Assembly: GCA_905221125.1 (NCBI GenBank) | Contig: CAJNBY010000013.1 | Span: forward strand, 1 to 62,964 | Source: a bacterium | GTDB lineage: Bacteria > Bacillota > Bacilli > Lactobacillales > Streptococcaceae | Reading direction: 5' to 3' | Length of the DNA: 62,964 nt | Part shown: in pieces, positions 1 through 8,183 of the stretch | How the letters are laid out: each line of letters starts with the position of its first letter | Numbering within the stretch: the stretch's first letter is position 1 | Notes under the pieces: model-generated | What the model was told of the DNA's origin: nothing | Databases searched by the model: none | Seen by the model: only the letters and a program-made list of their open reading frames with translations | Position numbers and translations under genes: made by a program

Positions 1-45
1 TACCGCCGTGAAAAGGCGGTGTCTTAACCCCTTGACCAACGGACC
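1..45 (-). tRNA. tRNA-Glu (UUC), partial
   Basis: Read on the minus strand, the 5' part of a tRNA starts at 45 with GGTCC. It has a D-arm and an anticodon stem CCGCC/GGCGG around a 7-base loop TTTTCAC, giving anticodon TTC (Glu). The 3' half lies outside the window. It sits next to gltX, whose enzyme charges it. Confidence 0.9.
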
Positions 46-152
46 AGAGTTGTTATTTTCAACTCTTACTATTATACCGACTTTTCAAACTTTGTCAACA
101 CCTTTTTTATATTTTTTTCATTTTTTTCAAATCGACTTTTTCAACTTATAAT

Positions 153-181
153 AAAAGAGCCAGAATTAAACTGACTCTTTT
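153..181 (-). terminator. Rho-independent terminator after the cytidine deaminase gene
   Basis: An inverted repeat AAAAGAGYCAG / CTGRCTCTTTT with an AATTAAA loop starts 1-2 bases past the deaminase stop codon. It would end the gltX-cdd transcript and shield it from the tRNA gene beyond. Confidence 0.7.
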
Positions 182-182
182 A

Positions 183-614
183 TTATTTATCAAACTTAGA
201 AGCACGTTCTTCTCCCCACCAATAGGGCATTAGTTCTGCGACTCTCACAGTCTTTCTTCTATTGTAATCCATCATGAATTCTGCATCTTTATTTTCAGCG
301 TTCAACTCTAATAGAAATTCTCTGCACGCGCCACAAGGCATACCCGAACTTCCACCATACGGCGGTTTGTCTCGAAAGGCTAATACTTTCTTAACCTTAG
401 TTTGTCCTGAAAATTGGTACATATTAAAGAGTGCCGCACGCTCTGCGCAGAGATGGAAAACACCACAGGTTCCCTCCATACAGAAACCTGTAAATATTTG
501 TCCATCTTCTGCTTCTACTGCGGCTACAACATGGTTGGCATAAACAAAATCAGATACTTCATGTGGATCGTATAGTTTCTGTGCTTCTTCGTACATCTTT
601 TCCCAGATGTCCAT
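183..614 (-). CDS. cytidine deaminase family protein
   Basis: 143-aa zinc-dependent cytidine/deoxycytidylate deaminase fold protein. The Zn/catalytic motif CAERAAL supplies a Cys ligand and the proton-shuttle Glu. PCGACREFL supplies the other two Cys ligands. This is the Cys-Cys-Cys version seen in small cytidine deaminases and blasticidin-S-deaminase-like proteins. Family members hydrolyse cytidine to uridine for pyrimidine salvage in the cytoplasm; the exact substrate cannot be told from sequence. It starts 13 bases after the gltX stop, so the two are probably co-transcribed. A terminator follows directly. Confidence 0.85.
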   Translation of the reverse strand: MDIWEKMYEEAQKLYDPHEVSDFVYANHVVAAVEAEDGQIFTGFCMEGTCGVFHLCAERAALFNMYQFSGQTKVKKVLAFRDKPPYGGSSGMPCGACREFLLELNAENKDAEFMMDYNRRKTVRVAELMPYWWGEERASKFDK

Positions 615-627
615 TATTGTACCCTTC

Positions 628-2088
628 TTATTTAGAAATTTCTTTTAACATATTTTCAATATGCTGGATTGATTTTTCACGACCTAACAAGAAGATAGTA
701 TCTGGCAATTCTGGTCCATGCATTTCACCTGAAACAGCGATACGAATAGGCATAAAAAGATTTTTTCCTTTAATACCTGTTTCTTTTTGGACTGCTTTAA
801 TTTGTGGGAAAATATTTTCTGTCACAAATTCATCATCTGTCATCGCTTCGAGTTTTGCTTTGAAGGCTTCAAGAACTGTTGGGACGGTTTCACCCGCCAT
901 GACTTCGCGCTCTGCTTCGGTCAATTCTGGGAAATCTGAGAAGAAGAGATCTGTCAATGAGACGATTTCGTCAACTGACTTCATTTGTGGTTTATAGAGC
1001 TCAACTAATTTTTCAGCCTTGTCAGTCAATCGACCTGCTTCTTCTAGGAATGGTTTTGCCATTTCAAAGATAGTTTCTAGGTCTGCATTCTTGATATAGT
1101 CATTGCTCATCCAGTCAAGTTTTTTCTGGTCGAAGGCTGCAGGAGACTTGCTGAGGCGGTTTTCATCGAAAAGTTTAATCAATTCTTCACGAGAGAAGAT
1201 TTCGTCTTCCCCACCTGGGTTCCAACCAAGAAGAGCAATAAAGTTAAAGACCGCTTCTGGTAAATAACCTTTTTTACGGTAGTCTTCGATAAACTGAAGG
1301 GTGTTGGTGTCACGTTTAGACAATTTTTTCCCAGTTTCAGAGTTGATAATTAAGGTCATGTGACCGAACTCTGGAGCTTCCCAACCAAGTGCTTCATAAA
1401 CCATAAGCTGTTTTGGTGTATTAGCAATGTGGTCATCTCCACGGATTACATGAGAGATTTGCATATCGTGGTCATCGATAACAACGGCAAAGTTGTAAGT
1501 TGGGTAACCGTCTTTCTTTTGAATAACCCAGTCACCGCCGATATTGCCACCTTCAAATTCGATATCGCCTTTGACCATATCATGCCACTTGTAGATACCT
1601 GATTCATTGACAGCCAAACGAACCGTTGGGATGATACCAGCAGCTTCACGTTCTGCGATGTAAGCCGCTTTTTCTTCTTCACTCATACCAAGGTATTCGT
1701 TGATGTAGCGTGGTGTTTCACCAGCTGCTTCTTGGCGTTCGCGTTCAGCCACCAATTCTTCTTCTGTAACGTAAGATTTGTAAGCTTTTCCTTCAGCTAA
1801 CAGTTGATCGATGTATTTTTGATACAAGTCTAAACGTTCAGACTGACGGTAGTTTTCATGTGTTTCTGGACTTTCGTCCCAATCCATACCCAACCAACGA
1901 AGGTTTTCAAGCTGTGAACGTTCACCATCTTCGACATGTCGTTTACGGTCAGTATCTTCGATACGAATAATAAAAGTCCCACCATGATGACGTGCGTAAA
2001 GGTAGTTGAACAATGCTGTACGGGCATTTCCGATGTGTAGTAGTCCTGTTGGACTTGGTGCGTAACGTACGCGGATATCTTTTGACAT
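628..2088 (-). CDS. gltX: glutamyl-tRNA synthetase
   Basis: 486-aa class I aminoacyl-tRNA synthetase charging tRNA-Glu in the cytoplasm. The HIGH-type motif [11 protein letters not shown] is at residues ~11-21 and the KMSKS-type motif KKLSKRDT lies in the middle of the protein, followed by the helical anticodon-binding half. Length is normal for bacterial GltX. The ATG at 2088 is preceded by an AGGAGA-type ribosome site. It is followed within 13 bases by the deaminase gene and then tRNA-Glu. In bacteria lacking GlnRS the same enzyme also loads tRNA-Gln before amidation. Confidence 0.97.
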   Translation of the reverse strand: MSKDIRVRYAPSPTGLLHIGNARTALFNYLYARHHGGTFIIRIEDTDRKRHVEDGERSQLENLRWLGMDWDESPETHENYRQSERLDLYQKYIDQLLAEGKAYKSYVTEEELVAERERQEAAGETPRYINEYLGMSEEEKAAYIAEREAAGIIPTVRLAVNESGIYKWHDMVKGDIEFEGGNIGGDWVIQKKDGYPTYNFAVVIDDHDMQISHVIRGDDHIANTPKQLMVYEALGWEAPEFGHMTLIINSETGKKLSKRDTNTLQFIEDYRKKGYLPEAVFNFIALLGWNPGGEDEIFSREELIKLFDENRLSKSPAAFDQKKLDWMSNDYIKNADLETIFEMAKPFLEEAGRLTDKAEKLVELYKPQMKSVDEIVSLTDLFFSDFPELTEAEREVMAGETVPTVLEAFKAKLEAMTDDEFVTENIFPQIKAVQKETGIKGKNLFMPIRIAVSGEMHGPELPDTIFLLGREKSIQHIENMLKEISK

Positions 2089-2184
2089 AGTTTCTCCTAT
2101 AAAGTCTCTAGGCGTCTGCCTTTTTGCTCTCTATATTATATCACAAGTCTTGGCTGAGTCCAATTTCTATGGATAAAGAGAGTA

Positions 2185-2209
2185 AAAAGAGTGGACAAAC
2201 CACTCTTTT
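2185..2209 (-). terminator. terminator after pgi
   Basis: Hairpin AAAAGAGTGG / CCACTCTTTT with a 5-base loop lies just past the pgi stop codon. It is T-rich on both sides, so it could act in both directions. Confidence 0.75.
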
Positions 2210-2215
2210 CTTCTA

Positions 2216-3565
2216 TTATAGACGTGCGTTAAGTTCTTTGCTCAATTCTTCAAATCCTGGTTTTCCAAGAAGGGCAAACATGTTACGTTTGTAAGCTTCA
2301 ACACCTGGTTGGTCAAATGGGTTGATAGCATTCAAGTAACCTGAAAGGGCGATAGCCAATTCGAAGAAGTAGATAGTATAACCAAGAGTGAAAGCGTCTT
2401 GCTCTGGAAGAGTTACATACATGTTTGGTACATCACCATCTGTGTGGGCAAGAAGAACACCGTCAGTTGCTTTTTTGTTTACAAAATCAACGTCTTTTCC
2501 TTGAAGGTAACCAAGTCCATCAAGATCTTCTTCCAAAGTAGGAATAATCACGTTCTTACGAGGTTTGTCAACACGAACAACTGTTTCAAACATGATACGA
2601 GTTCCCTCTTGGATAAATTGACCCAATGAGTGCAAGTCAGTTGAGAAGTTGGCTGAAGTTGGGTAGATACCTTTTTGGTCTTTTCCTTCTGATTCACCAG
2701 CCAATTGTTTCCACCATTCTGAGAAGTATTGAAGTGATGGCTCATAGTTTACCAAGATTTCAGTTGCATAGCCTTTACGATAAAGGATGTTACGAACTGC
2801 TGCGTATTGGTAAGCTTCGTTTTCAGAGATTTTATCTGAAGTGTAATCTTTACGAGCTGCGTTAGCACCTTCCATAAGGGCTTTGATATCAGCTCCTGAT
2901 GCTGCGATCGGAAGCAAACCAACTGCTGTCAATACTGAGAAGCGGCCACCGATATCATCTGGAACCACAAATGTTTCCCAACCATTAGCGTCTGCTTCAA
3001 CCTTAACAGCACCTTTTTGGCGGTCAGTTGTTGCATAGATACGTTTGTTAGCTTCTTCTTGTCCGTATTTCTTAACCAAGAGTTCTTTGAAGACACGGAA
3101 AGCAATCGCTGGTTCAGTTGTTGTACCTGATTTAGAAATCACGTTTACTGAGAAGTCTTTGTCTGAAACATACTCTACCAAGTCAGCAAGGTAAGTAGAT
3201 GAGATTGAGTTTCCAGCGTAAAGGATTTGTGGAGCCTTGCGTTCTTCTTTTGTTTGCAAGTTAGCAAAATGGTGATTCAAGAAGTCGATTGCTGCTTTAG
3301 CACCAAGGTAAGATCCACCGATACCGATCACAACCAAAACATCGCTGTCTGATTTGATTTGCTCAGCAGCTTTCAAGATGCGGTCAAATTCTTCGCGGTC
3401 GTAGTTTTCAGGAAGGTCCAACCATCCTAAGAAGTCGCTACCAGCACCAGTTCCTTTACGGATCAATTCATCTGCTGCTGTTACTTGTGATTGCATGTAT
3501 TCCACTTCATGTGGTGCAACAAATTTGTCTAAAACTTTTGAATAATCAAATTTAATATGTGACAT
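2216..3565 (-). CDS. pgi: glucose-6-phosphate isomerase
   Basis: 449-aa glycolytic enzyme interconverting glucose-6-P and fructose-6-P. It has the SIS-type sugar-phosphate fold: [15 protein letters not shown], the [13 protein letters not shown] phosphate-binding loop, and the C-terminal [16 protein letters not shown] signature. I place the start at the ATG at 3565 ([10 protein letters not shown]), which has GGAGGAA in front. The reading frame stays open 19 codons further, but without a ribosome site and with an atypical sequence. About 90 bases upstream is a MalR/cre-like palindrome, suggesting sugar-responsive control. Confidence 0.96.
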   Translation of the reverse strand: MSHIKFDYSKVLDKFVAPHEVEYMQSQVTAADELIRKGTGAGSDFLGWLDLPENYDREEFDRILKAAEQIKSDSDVLVVIGIGGSYLGAKAAIDFLNHHFANLQTKEERKAPQILYAGNSISSTYLADLVEYVSDKDFSVNVISKSGTTTEPAIAFRVFKELLVKKYGQEEANKRIYATTDRQKGAVKVEADANGWETFVVPDDIGGRFSVLTAVGLLPIAASGADIKALMEGANAARKDYTSDKISENEAYQYAAVRNILYRKGYATEILVNYEPSLQYFSEWWKQLAGESEGKDQKGIYPTSANFSTDLHSLGQFIQEGTRIMFETVVRVDKPRKNVIIPTLEEDLDGLGYLQGKDVDFVNKKATDGVLLAHTDGDVPNMYVTLPEQDAFTLGYTIYFFELAIALSGYLNAINPFDQPGVEAYKRNMFALLGKPGFEELSKELNARL

Positions 3566-3655
3566 GTTATTCCTCCAATATTTCTTCTTTTCTATCATAA
3601 CGCTTACCTTCGTTTTTTTCAAGTTTTTTTGTCGAATTTCTCCAATTTTTATCAG

Positions 3656-3675
3656 AATTCAAACGTTTGCGTAAA
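3656..3675. promoter_or_regulatory. MalR/cre-like operator upstream of pgi
   Basis: TTCAAACGTTTGCG shares AAACGTTTGCG with the two operators of the maltose locus (36407-36422, 36792-36810). It lies about 95 bases upstream of the pgi start. LacI-family regulators (CcpA, MalR) bind such sites. Which one binds here is inference. Confidence 0.5.
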
Positions 3676-3714
3676 AATATCACATTCTGAAAATTTTTAA
3701 AAAATAAAAGAAAG

Positions 3715-3737
3715 AACGACCAGATGTCCCAGTCGTT
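3715..3737 (-). terminator. terminator of the glutamine amidotransferase gene
   Basis: AACGAC / GTCGTT arms around an 11-base loop overlap the stop codon and are followed on the minus strand by a T-rich run (CTTTCTTTTATTTTTT). Confidence 0.6.
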
Positions 3738-4425
3738 ACAGTTCATTCAATAAATACTCAAATAATTCTAAATTGCCATCTTCTTCATTGACCAGAAACT
3801 CTGGATGCCACTGCAAACCGATAATGCGGTGCTCATCGATAGACTCAATCGCTTCGATGGTCTGGTCTCTGGGATCAATAGCAGTTACACGGAAATTAGG
3901 TGCCAAATCTTTGATACTCTGACGATGGACGGAATTGACCTGACTTTCTTTTCCGAATAACTTAGCCACCACACTTCCTTCCACTGTCTCAATAGAGTGA
4001 GATGTCCCGAAAGGTAGTCCTTGCCAATGACCTTCGATTTCTTGATTGAGGGTTCCACCAAAGGCAACATTGACAAGTTGAACACCGCGGCAGATTGCCA
4101 TAATTGGTTTGTTCTGACGGAGCGCTTCCTTCAAGAGTGCCAATTCAAATTCATCACGGACTAGATTGTAATCATCGCTCTCAATGGTCTTTTTCTCTCC
4201 ATAAAACTGAGGATGGACATTTTGCCCGCCTGTCAAAATAAGCTTGTCAATCATTTCCACATAATCGCGTACAACGGACTCATCGCCAACAGGAATGACT
4301 AAAGGGAGACCACCGACTTGACGAATACTCTCTGCAAATCTACAAGATACAGATGAGTGAATGTTTTTGCCTTCTGCGTCTACGGGACATAGATTTGCAG
4401 CAACTCCTACAACCGTTCTAGCCAT
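3736..4425 (-). CDS. class I glutamine amidotransferase (peptidase C26 / PuuD-like)
   Basis: 229-aa cytoplasmic protein of the gamma-glutamyl hydrolase group. The nucleophile Cys is in the motif IMAICRGVQLVN, the catalytic His and Glu in GLQWHPE. It is stand-alone with no fused synthetase domain, as in gamma-glutamyl-GABA hydrolases. The start at 4425 (MARTVVGVAANL) follows GAAAGGAGAG; an upstream in-frame extension lacks a ribosome site. It is monocistronic between pgi and patB, with its own terminator. The true substrate is not visible from sequence. Confidence 0.85.
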   Translation of the reverse strand: MARTVVGVAANLCPVDAEGKNIHSSVSCRFAESIRQVGGLPLVIPVGDESVVRDYVEMIDKLILTGGQNVHPQFYGEKKTIESDDYNLVRDEFELALLKEALRQNKPIMAICRGVQLVNVAFGGTLNQEIEGHWQGLPFGTSHSIETVEGSVVAKLFGKESQVNSVHRQSIKDLAPNFRVTAIDPRDQTIEAIESIDEHRIIGLQWHPEFLVNEEDGNLELFEYLLNEL

Positions 4426-4532
4426 GATGTCTCTCCTTTCAAATATTAACGATAGTCCTATCATATCACTCAAAATGACTTTCGTCTAATATGTTTTTTT
4501 TAAGGCTGTGATAAAAATTTTTTATGGACAAG

Positions 4533-4558
4533 AAAAAGCTGCCCACATAGGACAACTT
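4533..4558 (-). terminator. terminator after patB
   Basis: Imperfect hairpin AAGTTGTCC / GGGCAGCTT read on the minus strand, followed by TTTTTC, directly after the patB stop. Confidence 0.6.
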
Positions 4559-4563
4559 CTTTC

Positions 4564-6330
4564 TTATTCGAAAACAAACTGATTGTGATAGAGTTCTGAA
4601 TAGAATCCACCTAGTTTTAAAAGTTCATGGTGGTTACCGCGTTCAATGACTTCGCCATCTTTAAGGACAATAATCTGATCTGCATTGAGAATGGTTTTCA
4701 AGCGGTGGGCAATAACGAAACTGGTTCTGCCTGCTACAACTGCCTCCATGGCATGCTGAATCTTGCTTTCTGTCACCGTATCTACGTTTGAAGTGGCTTC
4801 ATCGAGAATGAGAACTTCTGGATCTGTCATCAGGGTTCGAGCAATGGAAATCAATTGTTTCTGCCCTGTTGAGAAGATGCTCTGGTCATCATCGATAAGG
4901 GTATCGTATTTATCAGGTAAGCTTTCGATATAGTCATGAATATGGGTTGCCTTGGCTGCTGCCTCAACTATTTCCTGACTGGCATCTGGCACACCAAAAC
5001 GGATATTGTCTCGAATGGTTCCGCTAAATAAAACCGAATCTTGCAAGACAATCCCCACCTTGCTTCTGAGACTATCCAAGTCATAGTCACGAATGTCTTT
5101 ACCGTCAAAATAAATACCGCCAGCATCAACATCATAAAAGCGATTTATGAGGTTCATAATAGTCGTTTTCCCTGATCCTGTTGGACCAACAACCGCTGTC
5201 ATCTGGCCTTTCGGAGCGGAAATGCTGACATCTTTCAAAATCGGCTTGTCAGGCAAATACGAGAAATCAATATGACGGATTTCAACACCTTCTTGCAACT
5301 GAGTGAAGATTGGAGCCTTTTCAGGTCGGATTTCTTCCTCTGCATCAAACATTTCCTGAATCCGCTCAGCCCCAGTAAAAGCTAACTGAAGACTTCCCCA
5401 ACTAGCTGCAACTTGAATAATAGGCTGGTAGTACTGCTGAGAAAATTGTGCAAACATAACAATCAAACCGAGGGCTGTACTTGTTTCAATAGTCTTATCA
5501 TTTAAAAGTACAGCTGAACCCGCAAAGATGACGATGGCTGTATTAACCAGACTCATCCCATTCATGACCGGGAAAAGAATTCCTGAGAACATTCTTCCTT
5601 TAAAGGTTGCCTTGCGCACGCGCTCATTTTGTTCAAGAAATCCTGTCATCATATCCTCTTGAATTCCTTGGACAATGACAGCTTTTTGACCTGAGATACT
5701 CTCATCCATGTAGGCGTTGAGTTTTCCTACCTCTTTTTGCTGGAGGTTGGTGTATTTGCGTGCCATTTTCACAATGAAAATCAGCATAAGAAAGGCCACT
5801 GGTGTGCTGGCAATGGTGATGAGGGCCAGCGTCACATTTCTCGAAAACATAACAAGAATCAGACCAATGTATAAAACAATATTGCTCATGACCTGAATCA
5901 AACTTTCGTTAAAGGCTTGGAGGATATTATCCAAATCACTGGTAAAACGAGACAGGATATCCCCATCTTGTCGGCGGTCAAAGAAAGAAACCGTCAATCG
6001 AGCAAGCTTGCCAAAGAGGCCTTTGCGCATCTCATTGGTCGATTCTGCAATCACGCGCGTCATGAGACACATGTATATGACACTGGAGATAAAGAGAACC
6101 AAAACCAGCAGACCAAGATTGACCATGATTCCTGATAGGCTTTGCCAAACAAGTTCTGGATTACCATCTTGATAAGCTTGAACTAAATTAGCTAACTGCG
6201 TCACTGCTTGTCCAGAAAAGACTGGGAAGAGGGCTTGGGCAAGAGTCGCCAGAACAATCATCAAGATGACAACTACAAATGATAGCTTATAGACTTTAAA
6301 ATAATTCCAAAAAAATTGAACTGTTTTCAT
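4564..6330 (-). CDS. patB: ABC multidrug exporter subunit PatB
   Basis: 588-aa half-transporter: six-helix exporter domain (about residues 15-310), then an ATPase domain with Walker A GPTGSGKTTIMN, signature FSTGQKQLISIAR and Walker B VLILDEATSNVD. PatA/PatB of S. pneumoniae form a heterodimer that exports fluoroquinolones and dyes; 588 aa agrees with what I remember for PatB. The start at 6330 (MKTVQFFWNYF) follows GGAGGAG and lies 1 base after the patA stop, so translation is coupled. The signature has Thr in place of the first Gly of LSGGQ, so with PatA one nucleotide site is degenerate. Confidence 0.93.
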   Translation of the reverse strand: MKTVQFFWNYFKVYKLSFVVVILMIVLATLAQALFPVFSGQAVTQLANLVQAYQDGNPELVWQSLSGIMVNLGLLVLVLFISSVIYMCLMTRVIAESTNEMRKGLFGKLARLTVSFFDRRQDGDILSRFTSDLDNILQAFNESLIQVMSNIVLYIGLILVMFSRNVTLALITIASTPVAFLMLIFIVKMARKYTNLQQKEVGKLNAYMDESISGQKAVIVQGIQEDMMTGFLEQNERVRKATFKGRMFSGILFPVMNGMSLVNTAIVIFAGSAVLLNDKTIETSTALGLIVMFAQFSQQYYQPIIQVAASWGSLQLAFTGAERIQEMFDAEEEIRPEKAPIFTQLQEGVEIRHIDFSYLPDKPILKDVSISAPKGQMTAVVGPTGSGKTTIMNLINRFYDVDAGGIYFDGKDIRDYDLDSLRSKVGIVLQDSVLFSGTIRDNIRFGVPDASQEIVEAAAKATHIHDYIESLPDKYDTLIDDDQSIFSTGQKQLISIARTLMTDPEVLILDEATSNVDTVTESKIQHAMEAVVAGRTSFVIAHRLKTILNADQIIVLKDGEVIERGNHHELLKLGGFYSELYHNQFVFE

Positions 6331-6331
6331 T

Positions 6332-8038
6332 TTACTCCTCCTTTCCTTTCTGTGTTTCATAGATTTCACGGTAAACGGCATTATTAGCAACCAAGTCTGC
6401 ATGTGTCCCTTGACCAATCAATCGTCCTTGATCTAGAACCAAAATTTTATCCGCATGAACAACTGAGCTAATCTTTTGAGCAATGATAATGGTTGTCGTA
6501 CCTTTTAAGTCCTTGTTCAAAGCCTCCTGAACCAAGCGCTCTGATTTGGCATCCAAGGCTGAGGTCGAATCGTCAAAAATCAGAATACGTGGATTGCTAA
6601 CAATCCCACGGGCAATCGACATCCTTTGCTTTTGCCCACCAGAGAAGTTGGTTCCCCGTTCCTCAACTGGACTTTCAAAGGTTTTCTCCATACGATGAAT
6701 GAATTCGCTAGCCTGAGCAATATTGGCTGCGCGCTCCATTTCAAATAGAGTAGCATCTCCCTTACCCTGTCTTAGATTATCTGCAATCGTTCCACTAAAG
6801 AGAATGGCACGTTGGAGAACGATAGACACTGTTTTACGCAGGGTTCCTTCACTCACTTCTCGAATATCCTTTCCTCCAATTTTGATAGAGCCTTCCTGTG
6901 GGTCAAAGAGACGTGGAATCAATTGAGCCAAGGTTGACTTCCCTGCACCAGTCGCTCCAACTACACCAATCATTTGACCAGGCTCGATGGTAAAGGTCAC
7001 ATCTTTCAACATTGGTTCCTTATCCATTGGATAGGTAAAGGTCACATTTTCAAAGCTAAGACTTCCGACCAACTCTTCATCTGGGACATCCTTGAAGGTC
7101 ATAGCTGGCTCTGCGTCAAGAATTTCTCGAATACGACGCATGGAAATCATGGCACGGCTGACAGAATTTCCCAAAAATCCAACCATAACAATGGTAAAGA
7201 TAATCTGGCTTAGGTAATTGACAAAGGAAGCAATGGAACCCACAACAGAAGGATCCGACTGAACCATCCCCGCAACCAGCCAAATAGAGAGGAAGACTGC
7301 TCCGTAACCGACCAACATCATAAAGGGTTCCACTACCGCAAAGGCATAACCAATGTAAAGGTTTTGACCAAGAAGCTCGTCTGAGACCTCTGTAAACTTA
7401 GCAAACTGCTCTTTTTCTTGGACAAAGGACTTAACCACACGAACACCGCGCAGATTTTCCTTGGCGATAGCATTGATACGCTCAAGAAGGGTTTGAAACT
7501 TGGCAAAACGAGGTCCCATCATTCCCATCATGACAGCAGTCAAACCAAAAATCAAGATAACCATGAGAACAATCACCCACCACAGAGAGGGCAAAGTTTG
7601 AACCGCAAGGATGAACGAACCGATGAACAAGAGAGGAAGTCTGAACAGAATTTGGAAGGTCATCATGACGACGTTCTGAATCTGGTTGATATCGTTGGTC
7701 ATTCGAACGACTAGATTTCCCGCATTAAATTGTTCAATATTGGCATAAGAAAAGGTTTGGATTTTACGGAAGGCATCCTCCCGAAGGTCAGATGAAACTC
7801 CTTGGGCAATATAGGCTGCAAGGATAACATTGAGCCCACCAGCAACCAGACCAACCAAGGCCACACAAATCAACCAAGCCCCTATACTATAAATAGCTTC
7901 ATATTTACCAGCAAGTAAGGCATCTAACACTTCCTGCAGATAACGCGGTTGCAGAAGTGAACTAGCAACCATCAAGCCTGTCATCAGAAGCGAAGCCAAG
8001 GCCTGCCACTTGTAGGTTTTTACTTTCTGAATCAGCAT
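6332..8038 (-). CDS. patA: ABC multidrug exporter subunit PatA
   Basis: 568-aa half-transporter, first gene of the patAB pair. It has an N-terminal six-helix membrane domain, Walker A GATGAGKSTLAQ, a canonical signature FSGGQKQRMSIAR, and Walker B ILIFDDSTSALD. Asp replaces the usual catalytic Glu after Walker B. The intact site of the dimer is therefore built from PatB Walker A/B plus the PatA signature; the reverse pair is degenerate, as in other asymmetric exporters. Here patA and patB overlap tightly with nothing between them. A terminator-like hairpin lies in the patA leader. Confidence 0.93.
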   Translation of the reverse strand: MLIQKVKTYKWQALASLLMTGLMVASSLLQPRYLQEVLDALLAGKYEAIYSIGAWLICVALVGLVAGGLNVILAAYIAQGVSSDLREDAFRKIQTFSYANIEQFNAGNLVVRMTNDINQIQNVVMMTFQILFRLPLLFIGSFILAVQTLPSLWWVIVLMVILIFGLTAVMMGMMGPRFAKFQTLLERINAIAKENLRGVRVVKSFVQEKEQFAKFTEVSDELLGQNLYIGYAFAVVEPFMMLVGYGAVFLSIWLVAGMVQSDPSVVGSIASFVNYLSQIIFTIVMVGFLGNSVSRAMISMRRIREILDAEPAMTFKDVPDEELVGSLSFENVTFTYPMDKEPMLKDVTFTIEPGQMIGVVGATGAGKSTLAQLIPRLFDPQEGSIKIGGKDIREVSEGTLRKTVSIVLQRAILFSGTIADNLRQGKGDATLFEMERAANIAQASEFIHRMEKTFESPVEERGTNFSGGQKQRMSIARGIVSNPRILIFDDSTSALDAKSERLVQEALNKDLKGTTTIIIAQKISSVVHADKILVLDQGRLIGQGTHADLVANNAVYREIYETQKGKEE

Positions 8039-8055
8039 ATTTTCTCCTTAAAAAA

Positions 8056-8087
8056 TAGACAAAAGGGAGCGACAATGCGTCAGCTCC
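8056..8087 (-). promoter_or_regulatory. transcription attenuator hairpin in the patA leader
   Basis: Minus strand: GGAGC-TGAC-loop-GTCG-GCTCC stem followed by CTTTTGTCTATTTTTT, ending about 17 bases before the patA start. It looks like an intrinsic terminator inside the 5' UTR. Mutations that break such a hairpin upstream of patA are reported to raise patAB expression and fluoroquinolone resistance in pneumococci. Confidence 0.7.
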
Positions 8088-8183
8088 TTCTCATTCTGTT
8101 TGTGTGATGTTATTCTAGCAAAAAAGTGGGGGATTGTCAAAGAAGTCTCCTTGATACAGCTAGAATGACTAGTAATTTTCTCT

